DNA from: Symsagittifera roscoffensis
Lineage: Eukaryota > Xenacoelomorpha > Acoela > Convolutidae
Reading direction: 5' to 3'
Assembly: GCF_963678635.1 (NCBI RefSeq)
Contig: NC_087064.1
Coordinates: forward strand, 34,882,369-34,946,368
DNA length: 64,000 nucleotides
Below are positions 29,749-41,021 of this stretch, one piece after another. Within the stretch, counting starts at the first letter, position 1, and each line of letters starts with the position of its first letter. The notes beneath the pieces are model-generated. The model made no database searches and was not told where the DNA came from. It was given only the letters and a program-made list of their open reading frames with translations. The translations under genes were made by a program, and so were the position numbers.

Positions 29749-30003
29749 TTTTATACCTCTAAGTATGAGCGGGTTGATTAATGAATCCAAACGGATTGAT
29801 AAACGAGATCTCTAGCGTAAGCGTGACAAAACAAATGTTTCTTAAAAATCATTTATTGGCGTCTGAGCTACTGCTCAAATTGATCACTGGCTTAGCGCCT
29901 AACAAAATCAAATGACCAAACAGTACATTAACTTAAATGGTGAGTTCAAATATAAGTGTATATATCAGACATATCAAAGTTTATTGATCCGTGCCGGATG
30001 AAA
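29749..30003 (-). repeat. 3' LTR of RT-less Gypsy, copy 1
   Basis: Aligned with 34305-34565 through shared GCGTGACAAAACAA, TTATTGGCGTCTGAGCTACT and CTGGCTTAGCGCCTA. Terminal TG and CA are mutated. On the minus strand it is preceded by a CCAGGGGAAAT polypurine-like tract. Confidence 0.85.
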
Positions 30004-30047
30004 TTTCCCCTGGAAGAGAAATATGAACAATAAATGTTTTTAACTTG

Positions 30048-30441
30048 AGTTTATTGTCCTTTGGGGGACTCTCTCTCACTTCTATCCTTCGTTCTTCTGT
30101 CTTCACTTTACTGTCCTGTCTGTTGCATCTTCATGCCTTCCTCGCGGTTGTTGTCGTCGACTTCTACTTGTTTCTCGTGTTCTTTATGTGTCGTCTCAGC
30201 TTCCTTTTCTTATTCGATTTTCTCCAATTCGTCTTTCCTTTTGACAAAGTTTATTGTCCTTTGGGGGACTCTCTCTCACTTCTATCCTTCGTTCTTCTGT
30301 CTTCACTTTACTGTCCTGGTCTGTTGCATCTTCATGCCTTCCTCGCGGTTGTTGTCGTCGACTTCTACTTGTTTCTCGTGTTCTTTATGTGTCGTCTCAG
30401 CTTCCTTTTCTTATTCAATTTTCTCCAATTCGTCTCTCCCT
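30048..30441. repeat. 200-bp tandem duplication private to copy 1
   Basis: AGTTTATTGTCCTTTGGGGG at 30048 recurs at 30248. Copies 2 and 3 have a single unit. It lies in the 3' non-coding end of the minus-strand Gypsy. Confidence 0.85.
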
Positions 30442-30879
30442 CTTGTTTTTAACTGGGCTGTCCACCGGGTAGGTAAGATCGATGATATCTGTTGTATTGT
30501 CTTAATTTTTGTATTTGTTCTTAGGACTGATTGCCTCGAGGAACTTCACGCATGCCTGTTACTCTGGGGTTTTGTCTGTAAATCCCATTTCTTGAATCAA
30601 GGATTTCAAACTGGCCTTCGTGGGTGATTTTGTCTTGTCTGGTGGTGAATCGATGTTGAATTGGATTGTTTTCTTCGAACAATTTTTCATTTCATTGATC
30701 GTGTTGTTCGGTATGGGGTTTCCTAGTAGACTTTCCAAGGATGATTGTCGGTTGAGTACCCATCTTCTGGTTGGTTTGGCCGTTACTGTTGGGGGTCTGC
30801 GCTTTTGATTGAGCCGTTTTGGCGACGGTGCTGAGTTTTCCGATGTTGCTAAAAACTGTTCTTGGTTGTCTTCTTAGCT

Positions 30880-31860
30880 AGATTAGCTTTTCTCGGGGGT
30901 CATGTTTTCTAATCTGGTGGTACTCTTTTCCACCGTTTGTAGTCTCATTTCGCGTGTAGGTTGCGTTTCGTCTATAGGACGGCCATCTGTTCTTTTTTCT
31001 GTTGGCTTTGCTCGTCTTTAGTTGGAATGCTCTGACTGCTTTGCTGTCCTGCGGCCTTTTTTTTGGTTGATCTTTTCGGTGGACCTAAGACCGTGTCTTC
31101 TTTGAACATCGGGTGCTGAGCGTTGGGTTGCGCAATGTCTGGAAAACGCAGACAAGTTCCGGATCTCCTCGCGGATTTGTATGCAACGTAATCACTTAAA
31201 TGTGACAGTCTGCAGGGTCAGTATATTAAAGGATTAGGGACAAATGCGACTCCGCTATTTCTTAGTAATTTGGGTTGTTTCCCGAAAGCTTGTACCCATG
31301 CTGTGTGTGGCGTGTAGGTTAAAATTTTTCCGTCGATAGTTTTATATTTTTGCTCGAAAATTTAAGGGTCTTTTACCTTGGTAGCTACTCGGGTTGTTTT
31401 TCTCGCTACTCTCCTTAAACGTTTCTTGGTGTTTTTGTCTATTGGTGTCTCTACCCCTTTATACCTTATACTCAGAGCTTATCCTTTATTATTTTAATGG
31501 CTCGTTTAGTTTTTGCCCTGATGTTTGTTCTGGAGGCGATTTACTTGTCACTTGCAGGTTCGTTGGTAGTGGTGTGCGTCGCTTGATGGAGACTCTGTCC
31601 TCCGTCCATTGTTCTAAGTCATGCTTGATTTCTGCTTGTAGAGGCGGTTGTGTGATGTTCTTTCAATCTAAACATGGGTGTTTTGCGTTTTCCCAATTTA
31701 GATTGTCGGGAGAACTAGTCGTTGCTAAGTTAGAGAGAGGCGTATTTGGTTTTCTACCCATGTGTGCCACAAAAAGTGAAATTTATTTTACACGGTGTGG
31801 TTTGATCCATAAGGTTTCCATTATTTCAGCTACGCATGAGGCATATTTTCATGATGTGTT
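30880..31860 (-). pseudogene. pol: Integrase C-terminal tail remnant, RT-less Gypsy copy 1
   Basis: Minus-strand frames read a post-integrase region with basic low-complexity sequence (PPKRSTKKKAAGQQSSQS, about 31065-31015) analogous to the charged Pol tail of the 18973 element. Broken by stops. The long plus-strand frame across it is a shadow. Confidence 0.5.
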
Positions 31861-32420
31861 TGTTCGATCTAGTTTCATTAACCCAAATCTACATTTTAGT
31901 GTTTGAAGCTTTCTTTCTACCATCCCTACTGCTCTATCGTCGTCTACCGGTGCGAAAAGTAATTTTATGTGATTTTTATTGCAATCCTTTGGCCCTGAAA
32001 GTCTGTGCTTGGTCGCACTTTAATCGTCGCGGTACCCCATAATTTGAAACATAATATTGCATAAATTTATGGCGACATATGCCGTTATGTTTGACACGGT
32101 TTTTGCTGTGGGGAGTTTCGACCACGTGTCCATGGCAACCAAAATGTAGGGGTCGTTATTTAATTCATCAGGCAGGGGCCCGGCAAAATCTAATTTGGAA
32201 CAGAAGTTTCAAATTAGATTTTGCCGGTTCCATTTGGAACGAAAGTTTCTTCCCTAATATTGGTTTGAGGTTCTAACGCTGTTCCGTACAGTGTTTGCAG
32301 CTTTGGACCATTTGGACTTTTGGCCGATGTATGTGGGGAAACCACACGCGTTGGCAGAGATCCAACATGGCCGCTGATCCAGGACGCGTCAGATGCAGGC
32401 TGTCCGGAACTGTATGTCGC
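31860..32420 (-). pseudogene. pol: Integrase remnant, RT-less Gypsy copy 1
   Basis: Minus-strand landmarks in several frames: zinc domain MLDLCQRVWFPHIHR and SCKHC (about 32370-32290), first Asp in DFAGPLPDELNND (about 32190-32155), a segment AMDTWSKLPTA (about 32130) and the Glu in DDDRAVGMVERKLQTLKC (about 31945-31890). The region around the second catalytic Asp is degraded. A hairpin (32180-32227) sits between zinc domain and core. Confidence 0.8.
32180..32227. other. 18-bp perfect inverted repeat inside integrase remnant
   Basis: CCGGCAAAATCTAATTTG, a 12-nt spacer, then the exact complement CAAATTAGATTTTGCCGG. One arm is the integrase DFAG codons and the other is their inverted copy. Present in copies 2 (one mismatch) and 3 (perfect). 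Confidence 0.9.
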
Positions 32421-32579
32421 AACTGTGTTGGTACGACAATCAGTGGACAGTCTATTCTGACGTGTATTCTGTTTCATATTTTGTACCAATTTTGCCCGTA
32501 TGACGTCTTTATAGCCTCCCAGTCTCATTTTCAGACAAAGTTTATGAGCGGTCGTAAACATCTGTCCTTCGTTGCGTTC

Positions 32580-33104
32580 GCATTACGTGATTTTTTGACT
32601 CCCCAATACGTACACATAATTGTTTGAAATTATCTTTAACCACTGTTTGGTATCGGGGTTTGATTCTTCCGGTCTATGAATGCTCAGCATATGGCTTCGT
32701 TTTGGTTTTTCTTGGATCAATTTTATCCTAATTTGTGGTAATATGTTTCTACCTTGTATTTTTGCTTTTTGGTCATGTCCGATGATGAACGTGGCTGCTT
32801 GTTTTTTCCAGCCTTACGATTCGACTGTTATAATTAGTCTTCCCTTTGGAATTATGGTTTCACCATTGTAGCACGCCAAATTTCTATGGGCGTTTTCCGG
32901 TGGTCTATTTTTGAATATTGTTGACTTGTCGTTATCCTGTAATCGCCGATCCGTTTTTTTGTTAATAAGACACATTGGGCTTCCGGAGTCGGCGATAGCG
33001 AATAGATCTTCTGTTTTCGTTTTCAGTTTTACGATATGTCCATTGAGGTCATCTTTCGACAAATTGACCGCGTTTTTTGCTTCGAATGCTTCTGAAATTG
33101 CCAT
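32580..33104 (-). pseudogene. pol: Aspartic protease and pol linker, RT-less Gypsy copy 1
   Basis: The frame 33104-32814 has LFAIADSGSPMCLIN with the DSG active-site triad, then KGRLIITVES. After one stop the same frame continues with a linker (AKIQGRNILPQIRIKLIQEK) ending near 32580. This linker normally leads into RT, but no RT motif follows. Confidence 0.8.
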
Positions 33105-33249
33105 AACTGAAAAACTATCGACATGATTTTCTTCCCAACCGTCTTTGGATGTAAATTCTGCAAACGCGACCTGTTCGTTCTCTATTTCTTGACTCTCAGT
33201 TTCTGTTTCTTCTTCTTGTTCATCATTCGGTCTCCCATGTAACTAATGT

Positions 33250-34305
33250 TTGCAGATCAACATAATTTTGCAAAGTGGCCCCGCTTGGTGCATTTTGAGC
33301 GAATTTTGTCCTTTGCTGAACACGACTGTAAGTGGTTTTGACCAAATTGGTTGCTGCACTTGTAAAATTGATTTTGCGTATTAAGGTTCGTAGGTCGTGA
33401 TTGTTGACCCCTTGTATTTTGTGTCCCACGAAATCCGCCCGACGTGTCTGTGAGTTCTGAATGTTGGCCTAGTTATTGTGGCCACGTGGGTTGATGTAGT
33501 GTATCGGTTCCTGCTTCGGCGTTGTTGTTGTTTGTCCTCCGAATGGATTTGTCTTCATATTTCGACTATGTTCGATAATTTTTTCTCGGCGGATTGCATA
33601 TTCGTATGCGTCTTGAGGGCTTCGCGCAGCAGCTAGTAAATCTTCCTCATTTTTTGTCGTGCATGTGGTCAGTGAACATGTCTCTCACCCACTCGTCCTC
33701 TCGATCTCCGCAATCGGCTCCTGAGGCCAGTTCAACTAAGTCCGCGTGGAGTTGTTCAACGCTTTCTGCTTTCTTCTGTTTTCTACAGATAAAGTTGTAC
33801 CGTTTAAACGCCAAGATTCTGATTGTCACAAAAATATCTTCTAAAACCGTCATAAAGTCTTCTGTGGTGACGGTGTGTAGGTCGAGGTTTGGTCTCCTTT
33901 GTTGAACCTGTCGTTGCCCCTCTGCGTCGAGGCATAGAAAAAGTAACTGTGGACTTTCGCATCCGCCTCGTCCCAACAGAACGAATTATAGAGCACTCCT
34001 TTTCCCCGGGCTTTTCGCACGCGGTTCTCCCAACCGACTTGCTTCTCTTGGTTTCTAACCTCACGATTTTTCTTCTGCGCTCCCGTCTCACCCGTTAATT
34101 TGACTTCATAATTAGGTTCTGCGGGTTCAATTAGTGGTTGATTAGCTCGTAACAAGTTTCGTACCTCGATTTCATCATTTGCAAATACCGCCATCTCAAG
34201 TATTGCTACCCTTTTAGACCACTCTAACGGTGGTTCAGCTGAAGCCTTCTCCCAAAACGGATTATTATTCCACGGGTTTTTTGAATATCCTGCTGACTGC
34301 TCCAT
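33250..34305 (-). pseudogene. gag: Gag remnant, RT-less Gypsy copy 1
   Basis: ATG at 34305-34303 (MEQSAGYSKNPWNNN), overlapping the last LTR base as in the 18973 element. Capsid-like residues follow (EPPLEWSKRVAILEMAVF), then a frame change near 34040-33970 to RRPNLDLHTVTTEDFMTVL and SVEQLHADLVELASGADC, homologous in order to the other Gag. The zinc-knuckle region (about 33370-33265) keeps NHLQSC and RGHFAKLC but has lost some Cys. Non-functional. Confidence 0.85.
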
Positions 34306-34565
34306 GTCATACCTCTGAGTATGAGCGTGTTGATTATTGAATCCAAACATATTAATAAACGAGATTTCTAGCGAAAGCGTGACAAAACAACTGTTTCTTA
34401 GAAACCATTTATTGGCGTCTGAGCTACTGCTCATTATGATTACTGGCTTAGCGCCTATTATGCTCAATTGACCAAGCAGAACCAGAACATTAATTTACAT
34501 GGTGAGTTTCAATATAAATGTATACATCAGATATATCAAAGTTTATCGATCCGTTCCGGACGACA
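34305..34565 (-). repeat. 5' LTR of RT-less Gypsy, copy 1
   Basis: 261 bp. On the minus strand TGTCGTCCGGAACGG...GGTATGACA with intact TG...CA. Followed on the plus strand by GAGGT. Also at 40761-41021 and 51501-51761. Confidence 0.9.
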
Positions 34566-34570
34566 GAGGT

Positions 34571-36566
34571 GTTGCCGAAGTTCAAAAGTTGCAAAAGTTT
34601 TCTCGGCAGTTGAAAACAGCCCAAAATGACGTTTTATCCATTTTTGGAAGTTTCGATAATGGGGTTTTGATATTCAATAAGAAAGCGGGGACAGCAAAAT
34701 CAGGAAATTGAAATTATGTATAAAAAAGGAAAAGAATGTGAAGAGAAAAATAAGAAAACAAGATAACCGTTTTCTAAACAATGTAAACTTCATTTCAAAA
34801 CCTTCAACGTCTGGTTTGCGAAGCCAACTTCTAAGTCTATAAACTTCTGAAACGCATTTGCCAAATTCTGATTAATTTTTGGACCAAAAAACGATCATAA
34901 TCCATTCTTACTAATGATAGTCGAATTTTAAATTTTCTTCTTTCAAGACATATTATAACTAATCATTTTTAAACCATTATTTTCCAAAATGATCCATTAT
35001 AATCCGTTAAAACAATTATAAGTGCTTAAATTAATTTCTAAATCGATGATTAATCCACTATAAGAGATTTTTTTGAAATTTTATGGAGACAAACCTTGAA
35101 AATCTATTATAATCAATTATTATCCATGGAATCTTTTTGGGGGTGGGTTATTGCCATTATACAATTTAGTCTAATTATAGTCCTCTAGTTTGTTTTAAAA
35201 TGCTTTGCCATAAAACAACCAAAAAGAATTGAAGCGAAATGTTTTCTAGAACTTCACTTTCCTTAAAATTTAAACAAATCAACTTCCCACTAAAAATAGT
35301 GTCTGTACATAATCAACAATTTGAAATAATAATTGATTAAATATTTTAATTTAGTTTTTTAGTTTTATGTAATTTCAGCAAAAACAACATTTAAAACTAT
35401 AAAAACCTTAACAATTATAGTAAAAAAATATAATCATAATAAAATTAATCCTAATAAAAACACGGTTTTTTATTAATAGTCATTTCAATTTTGAAAATCA
35501 AATTAATTAAGTCCGAAAATTGTAAGCCTAAAAAATTGAAATGATTTTGAGTTACCTAAACAAATTACATCACGATTGAACTTATATTGTTGAGAAGAAA
35601 AATAAGGAGATAATAACAGCAGGAGACCAAGTGCAACGATTTTTCAAAGAAATAAATTGTATTTTTATATCATTCAATTTTAAGTTAAACGTTATTCAAC
35701 TGTTTTATAGCAGACTGTCTTACTTACCAAACACAAACATATATATAATAAAAACGGAATTAGAAATCTCAATTGAAACAGTTTCTAATTTTCTGTAATT
35801 CTTAGTTTTGAAATCAAAAGCATAGAAATTCATTTTTTTTATTTAACCAAAAAATGAAGCGATACCAAAAAAAAACTTGATAAAAACTCTCTTAATGAAC
35901 TTTTTCTAACCATTTATGGCGTTTTCCGAAGTATGTGAATGTTCAACTAGATTTTTTATGAATCAAATTGGGCAGAATCGAAGAATACAGTAAAATAAAC
36001 ATTTCGTTGATAATAAACAATTGAATAGATGTTTTGTTTGGACTTTATTAAAAATTTTCTTAATCTGTATATACTTTTTGTGTACGTGGGTGATGCTTTT
36101 TCATCAAGATACCCAATTCATACTGAGTTGCGTACTTATTTAGTTTTCGACCCAATGACCCACAATTACTCACGATATGCATTTTACTTTTATTTTTATA
36201 GTTTATAGAAAAAAGTCAACTTATAAAAGTATTTATGAAAATATTTAGAAATTAGGCAATTCAGTAGTTTGTCGTTTTTCGCCGAGTGTTTTTTTTGTTG
36301 TTATAAGACAATTCACTTTTGTTGTATTGGTTGAGTGTAACTGGGTAAGCAAAACTATAATATCAATATGACATTTTAGAGAGAACAAAGTTTCTTTTGC
36401 AGTCTGAATTTGTTTCTCTTACAAAATTTTTCAAATTTTTAATTGGCTCAAACTTTAGGTGAAAGTTTAACTTGAGGGCTCACCGTATCAAAAAAATTTT
36501 CTCATCTTTATAAATCTACCATGAATTTTCGTAGATTGATTATTTACACAAACATTTTATAGTTTC
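34571..36566. other. Right flank of block, non-coding
   Basis: AT-rich DNA repeated at 41027-43062 and 51767-53802. It includes several near-copies of a CATTATAATCC / GATTATAATGG motif (about 34880-35170). No gene. Copy 1 lacks a ~50-bp segment present in the other copies near 42067 and 52806. Confidence 0.6.
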
Positions 36567-38309
36567 TTAAATGGTGAGTTCAAATATAAGTGTATATATC
36601 AGACATATCAAAGTTTATTGATCCGTGCCGGATGAAATTTCCCCTGGAAGAGAAATATGAACAATAAATGTTTTTAACTTGAGTTTATTGTCCTTTGGGG
36701 AACTCTCTCTCACTTCTATCCTTCGTTCTTCTGTCTTCACTGTCCTGGTCTGTTGCAGCTTCATGCCTTCCTCGCAGTTGTTGTCGTCCACTTCTACTTG
36801 TTTCTCGTGTTCTTTATGTGTCGTCTCAGCTTCCTTTTCTTATTCGATTTTCTCCAATTCGTCTTTCCTTTTGACAAATAATATCTCCCTCTTGTTTTTA
36901 ACTGGGCTGTCCACCGGGTAGGTAAGATCGATGATATCTGTTGTATTGTCTTAATTTTTGTATTTGTTCTTAGGACTGATTGCCTCGAGGAACTTCACGC
37001 ATGCCTGTTACTCTGGGGTTTTGTCTGTAAATCCCATTTCTTGAATCAAGGATTTCAAACTGGCCTTCGTGGGTGATTTTGTCTTGTCTGGTGGTGAATC
37101 GATGTTGAAATGGATTGTTTTCTTCGAACAATTTTTCATTTCATTGATCGTGTTGTTGGGTATGGGGTTTCCTAGTAGACTTTCCAAGGATGATTGTCGG
37201 TTGAGTACCCATCTTCTGGTTGGTTTGGCCGTTACTGTTGGGGGTCTGCGCTTTTGATTGAGCCGTTTTGGCGACGGTGCTGAGTTTTCCGATGTTGCTA
37301 AAAACTGTTCTTGGTTGTCTTCTTAGCTAGATTAGCTTTTCTCGGGGGTCATGTTTTCTAATCTGGTGGTACTCTTTTCCACCGTTTGTAGTCTCATTTC
37401 GCGTGTAGGTTGCGTTTCGTCTATAGGACGGCCATCCGTTCTTTTTTCTGTTGGCTTTGCCCGTCTTTAGTTGGAATGCTCTGACTGCTTTGCTGTCCTG
37501 CGGCCTTTTTTTTGGTTGATCTTTTCGGTGGACCTAAGAACGTGTCTTCTTTGAACATCGGGTGCTGAGCGTTGGGTTGCGCAATGTCTGGAAAACGCAG
37601 ACAAGTTCCGGATCTCCTCGCGGATTTGTATGCAACGTAATCACTTAAATGTGACAGTCTGCAGGGTCAGTATATTAAAGGATTAGGGACAAATGCGACT
37701 CCGCTATTTCTTAGTAATCTGGGTTGTTTCCCGAAAGCTTGTACCCATGCTGTGTGTGGCGTGTAGGTTAAAATTTTTCCGTGGATACTTTTATATTTTT
37801 GCTCGAAAGTTTATGGGTCTTTTACCTTGGTAGCTACTCGGGTTGTTTTTCTCGCTACTCTCTTTAAACGTTTCTTGGTGTTTTTGTCTATTGGTGTCTC
37901 TACCCCTTTATACCTTATACTCAGAGCTTATCCTTTATTATTTTAATGGCTCGTTTAGTTTTGCCCTGATGTTTGTTCTGGAGGCGATTTACTTGTCACT
38001 TGCAGGTTCGTTGGTAGTGGTGTGCGTCGCTTGATGGAGACTCTGTCCTCCGTCCATTGTTCTAAGTCATGCTTGATTTCTGCTTGTAGAGGCGGTTGTG
38101 TGATGTTCTTTCAATCTAAACATGGGTGTTTTGCGTTTTCCCAATTTAGATTGTCGGGAGAACTAGTCGTTGCTAAGTTAGAGAGAGGCGTATTTGGTTT
38201 TCTACCCATGTGTGCCACAAAAAGTGAAATTTATTTTACACTGTGTGGTTTGATCCATAAGGTTTTATTATTTCAGCTACGCATGAGGCATATTTTCATG
38301 ATGTGTTTG

Positions 38310-38875
38310 TTCGATCTAGTTTCATTAACCCAAATCTACCTTTTAGTGTTTGAAGCTTTCTTTCGACCATCCCTACTGCTCTATCGTCGTCTACCGGTGC
38401 GAAAACTAATTTTATGTTATTTTTATTGCAATCCTTTGGCCCTGAAAGTCTGTGCTTGGTCGCACTTTAATGGTCGCGGTACCCCATAATTTGAAACATA
38501 ATATTGCATAAACTTTATGGCGACATATGCCGTTATGTTTGACACGGTTTTTGCTGTGGGGAGTTTCGACCACGTGTCCATGGCAACCAAAATGTAGGGG
38601 TCGTTATTTAATTCATCAGGCAGGGGCCCGGCAAAATCTAATTTGGAACGGAAGTTTCAAATTAGTTTTTGCCGGTTCCATTTGGAACGAAAGTTTCTTC
38701 CCTAATATTGGTTTGAGGTTCTAACGCTGTTCCGTACAGTGTTTGCAGCTTTGGACCATTTGGACATTTGGCCGATGTATGTGGGGAAACCACACGCGTT
38801 GGCAGAGATCCAACATGGCCGCTGATCCAGGATGCGTCAGATGCAGGCTGTCCGGAACTGTATGTCGCAACTGCG
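38310..38875 (-). pseudogene. pol: Integrase remnant, RT-less Gypsy copy 2
   Basis: Counterpart of 31860-32420 with the same landmarks and breaks. The inverted repeat inside it has one arm mismatch (TAGTTTTTGCC). Confidence 0.75.
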
Positions 38876-39026
38876 TTGGTACGACAATCAGTGGACAGTC
38901 TATTCTGACGTGTAATCTGTTTCATATTTTGTACCAATTTTGCCCGTATGACGTCTTTATAGCCTCCCAGTCTCATTTTCAGACAAAGTTTATGAGCGGT
39001 CGTAAACATCTGTCCTTCGTTGCGTT

Positions 39027-39542
39027 CGCATTACGTGATTTTTGACTCCCCAATACGTACACATAATTGTTTGAAATTATCTTTAACCACTGTTTGGTAT
39101 CGGGGTTTGATTCTTCCGGTCTATGAATGCTCAGCATATGGCTTCGTTTTGGTTTTTCTTGGATCAGTTTTATCCTAATTTGTGGTAATATGTTTCTACC
39201 TTGTATTTTTGCTTTTTGGTCAAGTCCGATGATGAACGTGGCTGCTTGTTTTTTCCAGCCTTACGATTCGACTGTTATAATTAGTCTTCCCTTTGGAATT
39301 ATGGTTTCACCATTGTAGCACGCCAAATTTCTAGGAGCGTTTTCCGGTGGGCTATTTTTGAATATTGTTGACTTGTCGTTATCCTGTAATCGCCGATCCG
39401 TTTTTTTGTTAATAAGACACATTGGGCTTCCGGAGTCGGCGATAGCGAATAGATCTTCTGTTTTCGTTTTCAGTTTTACGATATGTCCATTGAGGTCATC
39501 TTTCGACAAATTGACCGCGTTTTTTGCTTCTGAAATTGCCAT
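39027..39542 (-). pseudogene. pol: Protease and linker, RT-less Gypsy copy 2
   Basis: The DSG-containing frame 39542-39261 matches copy 1 except for a three-codon deletion near its start. The same linker follows and no RT is present. Confidence 0.75.
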
Positions 39543-39687
39543 AACTGAAAAACTATCGACATGATTTTCTTCCCAACCGTTTTTGGATGTAAATTCTGCA
39601 AACGCGACTGGTTCGTTCTCTATTTCTTGACTCTCAGTTTCTGTTTCTTCTTCTTGTTCATCATTCGGTCTCCCATGTAACTAATGT

Positions 39688-40761
39688 TTGCAGATCAACA
39701 TAATTTTGCAAAGTGGCCCCGCTTGGTGCATTTTGAGCGAATTTTGTCCTTTGCTGAACACGACTGTAAGTGGTTTTGACCAAATTGGTTGCTGCACTTG
39801 TAAAATTGATTTTGCGTATTAAGGTTCGTAGGTCGTGATTGTTGACCCCTTGTATTTTGTGTCCCACGAGTATATGGTCTGCCTCGAAATCCGCCCGACG
39901 TGTCTGTGAGTTCTGAATGTTGGCCTAGTTATTGTGGCCACGTGGGTTGATGTAGTGTATCGGTTCCTGCTTCGGCGTTGTTGTTGTTTGTCCTCCGAAT
40001 GGATTTGTCTTCATATTTCGACTATGTTCGATAATTTTTTCTCGGCGGATTGCATATTCGTATGCGTCTTGAGGGCTTCGCGCAGCAGCTAGTAAATCTT
40101 CCGCATTTTTTGTCGTGCATGTGGTCAGTGAACATGTCTCTCACCCACTCGTCCTCTCGATCTCCGCAATCGGCTCCTGAGGCCAGTTCAACTAAGTCCG
40201 CGTGGAGTTGTTCAACGCTTTCTGCTTTTTTCTGTTTTCTACAGATAAAGTTGTACCGTTTAAACGCCAAGATTCTGATTGTCACAAAAATATCTTCTAA
40301 AACCGTCATAAAGTCTTCTGTGGTGACGGTGTGTAGGTCGAGGTTTGGTCTCCTTTGTTGAACCTGTCGTTGCCTCTCTGCGTCGAGGCATAGAAAAGGT
40401 AACTGTGGACTTTCGCATCCGCCTCGTCCCAACAGAACGAATTATAGAGCACTCCTTTTCCCCGGGCTTTTTGCACGCGGTTCTCCCAACCGACTTGCTT
40501 CTCTTGGTTTCTAACCTCACGATTTTTCTTCTGCGCTCCCGTCTCACCCGTTAATTTGACTTCATAATTAGGTTCTGCGGGTTCAATTAGTGGTTGATTA
40601 GCTCGTAACAAGTTTCGTACCTCGATTTCATCATTTGCAAATACCGCCATCTCAAGTATTGCTACCCTTTTAGACCACTCTAACGGTGGTTCAGCTGAAG
40701 CCTTCTCCCAAAACGGATTATTATTCCACGGGTTTTTCGAATATCCTGCTGACTGCTCCAT
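39688..40761 (-). pseudogene. gag: Gag remnant, RT-less Gypsy copy 2
   Basis: Start ATG at 40761-40759 overlapping the LTR. It has the same frame change and degenerate knuckles as copy 1. One substitution lets the mid-Gag frame run on past HMHDKK to 40022. Confidence 0.8.
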
Positions 40762-41021
40762 GTCATACCTCTGAGTATGAGCGTGTTGATTATTGAATCC
40801 AAACATATTAATAAACGAGATTTCTAGCGAAAGCGTGACAAAACAACTGTTTCTTAGAAACCATTTATTGGCGTCTGAGCTACTGCTCATTATGATTACT
40901 GGCTTAGCGCCTATTATGCTCAATTGACCAAGCAGAACCAGAACATTAATTTACATGGTGAGTTTCAATATAAATGTATACATCAGATATATCAAAGTTT
41001 ATCGATCCGTTCCGGACGACA
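40761..41021 (-). repeat. 5' LTR of RT-less Gypsy, copy 2
   Basis: Virtually identical to 34305-34565, with TG...CA ends and GAGGT following. Confidence 0.9.

Larger units (their letters stand above)
29749..34565 (-). mobile_element. RT-less Ty3/Gypsy element, minus strand, copy 1
   Basis: A 4,817-bp minus-strand element with a 5-bp duplication GAGGT on both sides (29744-29748 and 34566-34570), 5' LTR at 34305-34565 and 3' LTR at 29749-30003. Reading leftward: primer site TGGAGCAGTCAGCAGGATA (34304-34286), gag remnant, protease, integrase and a C-terminal tail. RT and RNase H are absent between protease (ends about 32580) and integrase (starts about 32420). It shares design with the element at 18973: TGTCG LTR start, the same primer class and a gag ATG overlapping the LTR end. 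The LTRs differ by about 15 percent, so the insertion is old. Confidence 0.88.
28769..36566. repeat. Triplicated block, copy 1
   Basis: Starts TCATATGGCGCAAAAG and contains left flank, the minus-strand RT-less Gypsy element and 2 kb of right flank. The left part matches copy 3 from 44611 (offset 15838). The body and right part match copy 2 (offset about 6450). It ends abruptly at about 36566, joined to the middle of the next copy's LTR with CTT microhomology. It has a private 200-bp duplication at 30048. Identity to the other copies is very high by eye. Confidence 0.9.
36567..41021 (-). mobile_element. RT-less Ty3/Gypsy element, minus strand, copy 2
   Basis: The same element as in copy 1, with its 3' LTR cut to 36567-36637. 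The 5' LTR at 40761-41021 is intact and followed by GAGGT. It has an 18-bp insertion (about 39870-39887) in the gag/pol junction relative to copies 1 and 3, and a 9-bp deletion in protease. RT and RNase H are again missing at the same place. Confidence 0.88.

Noticed and set aside
31394-31906. Long plus-strand frame in block copy 1, repeated near 37843, 47052 and 48590
   Set aside because: It lies antisense to the integrase-tail remnant of the minus-strand Gypsy and has Phe/Leu/Cys-rich shadow composition; its repetition only reflects the block duplication.
32214-32561. Minus-strand 115-codon frame in each block copy
   Set aside because: Wrong frame over the integrase zinc domain; the zinc-domain landmarks appear in another frame.
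33594-33905. Plus-strand 103-codon frame repeated in all three blocks
   Set aside because: Antisense shadow of the Gag remnant.
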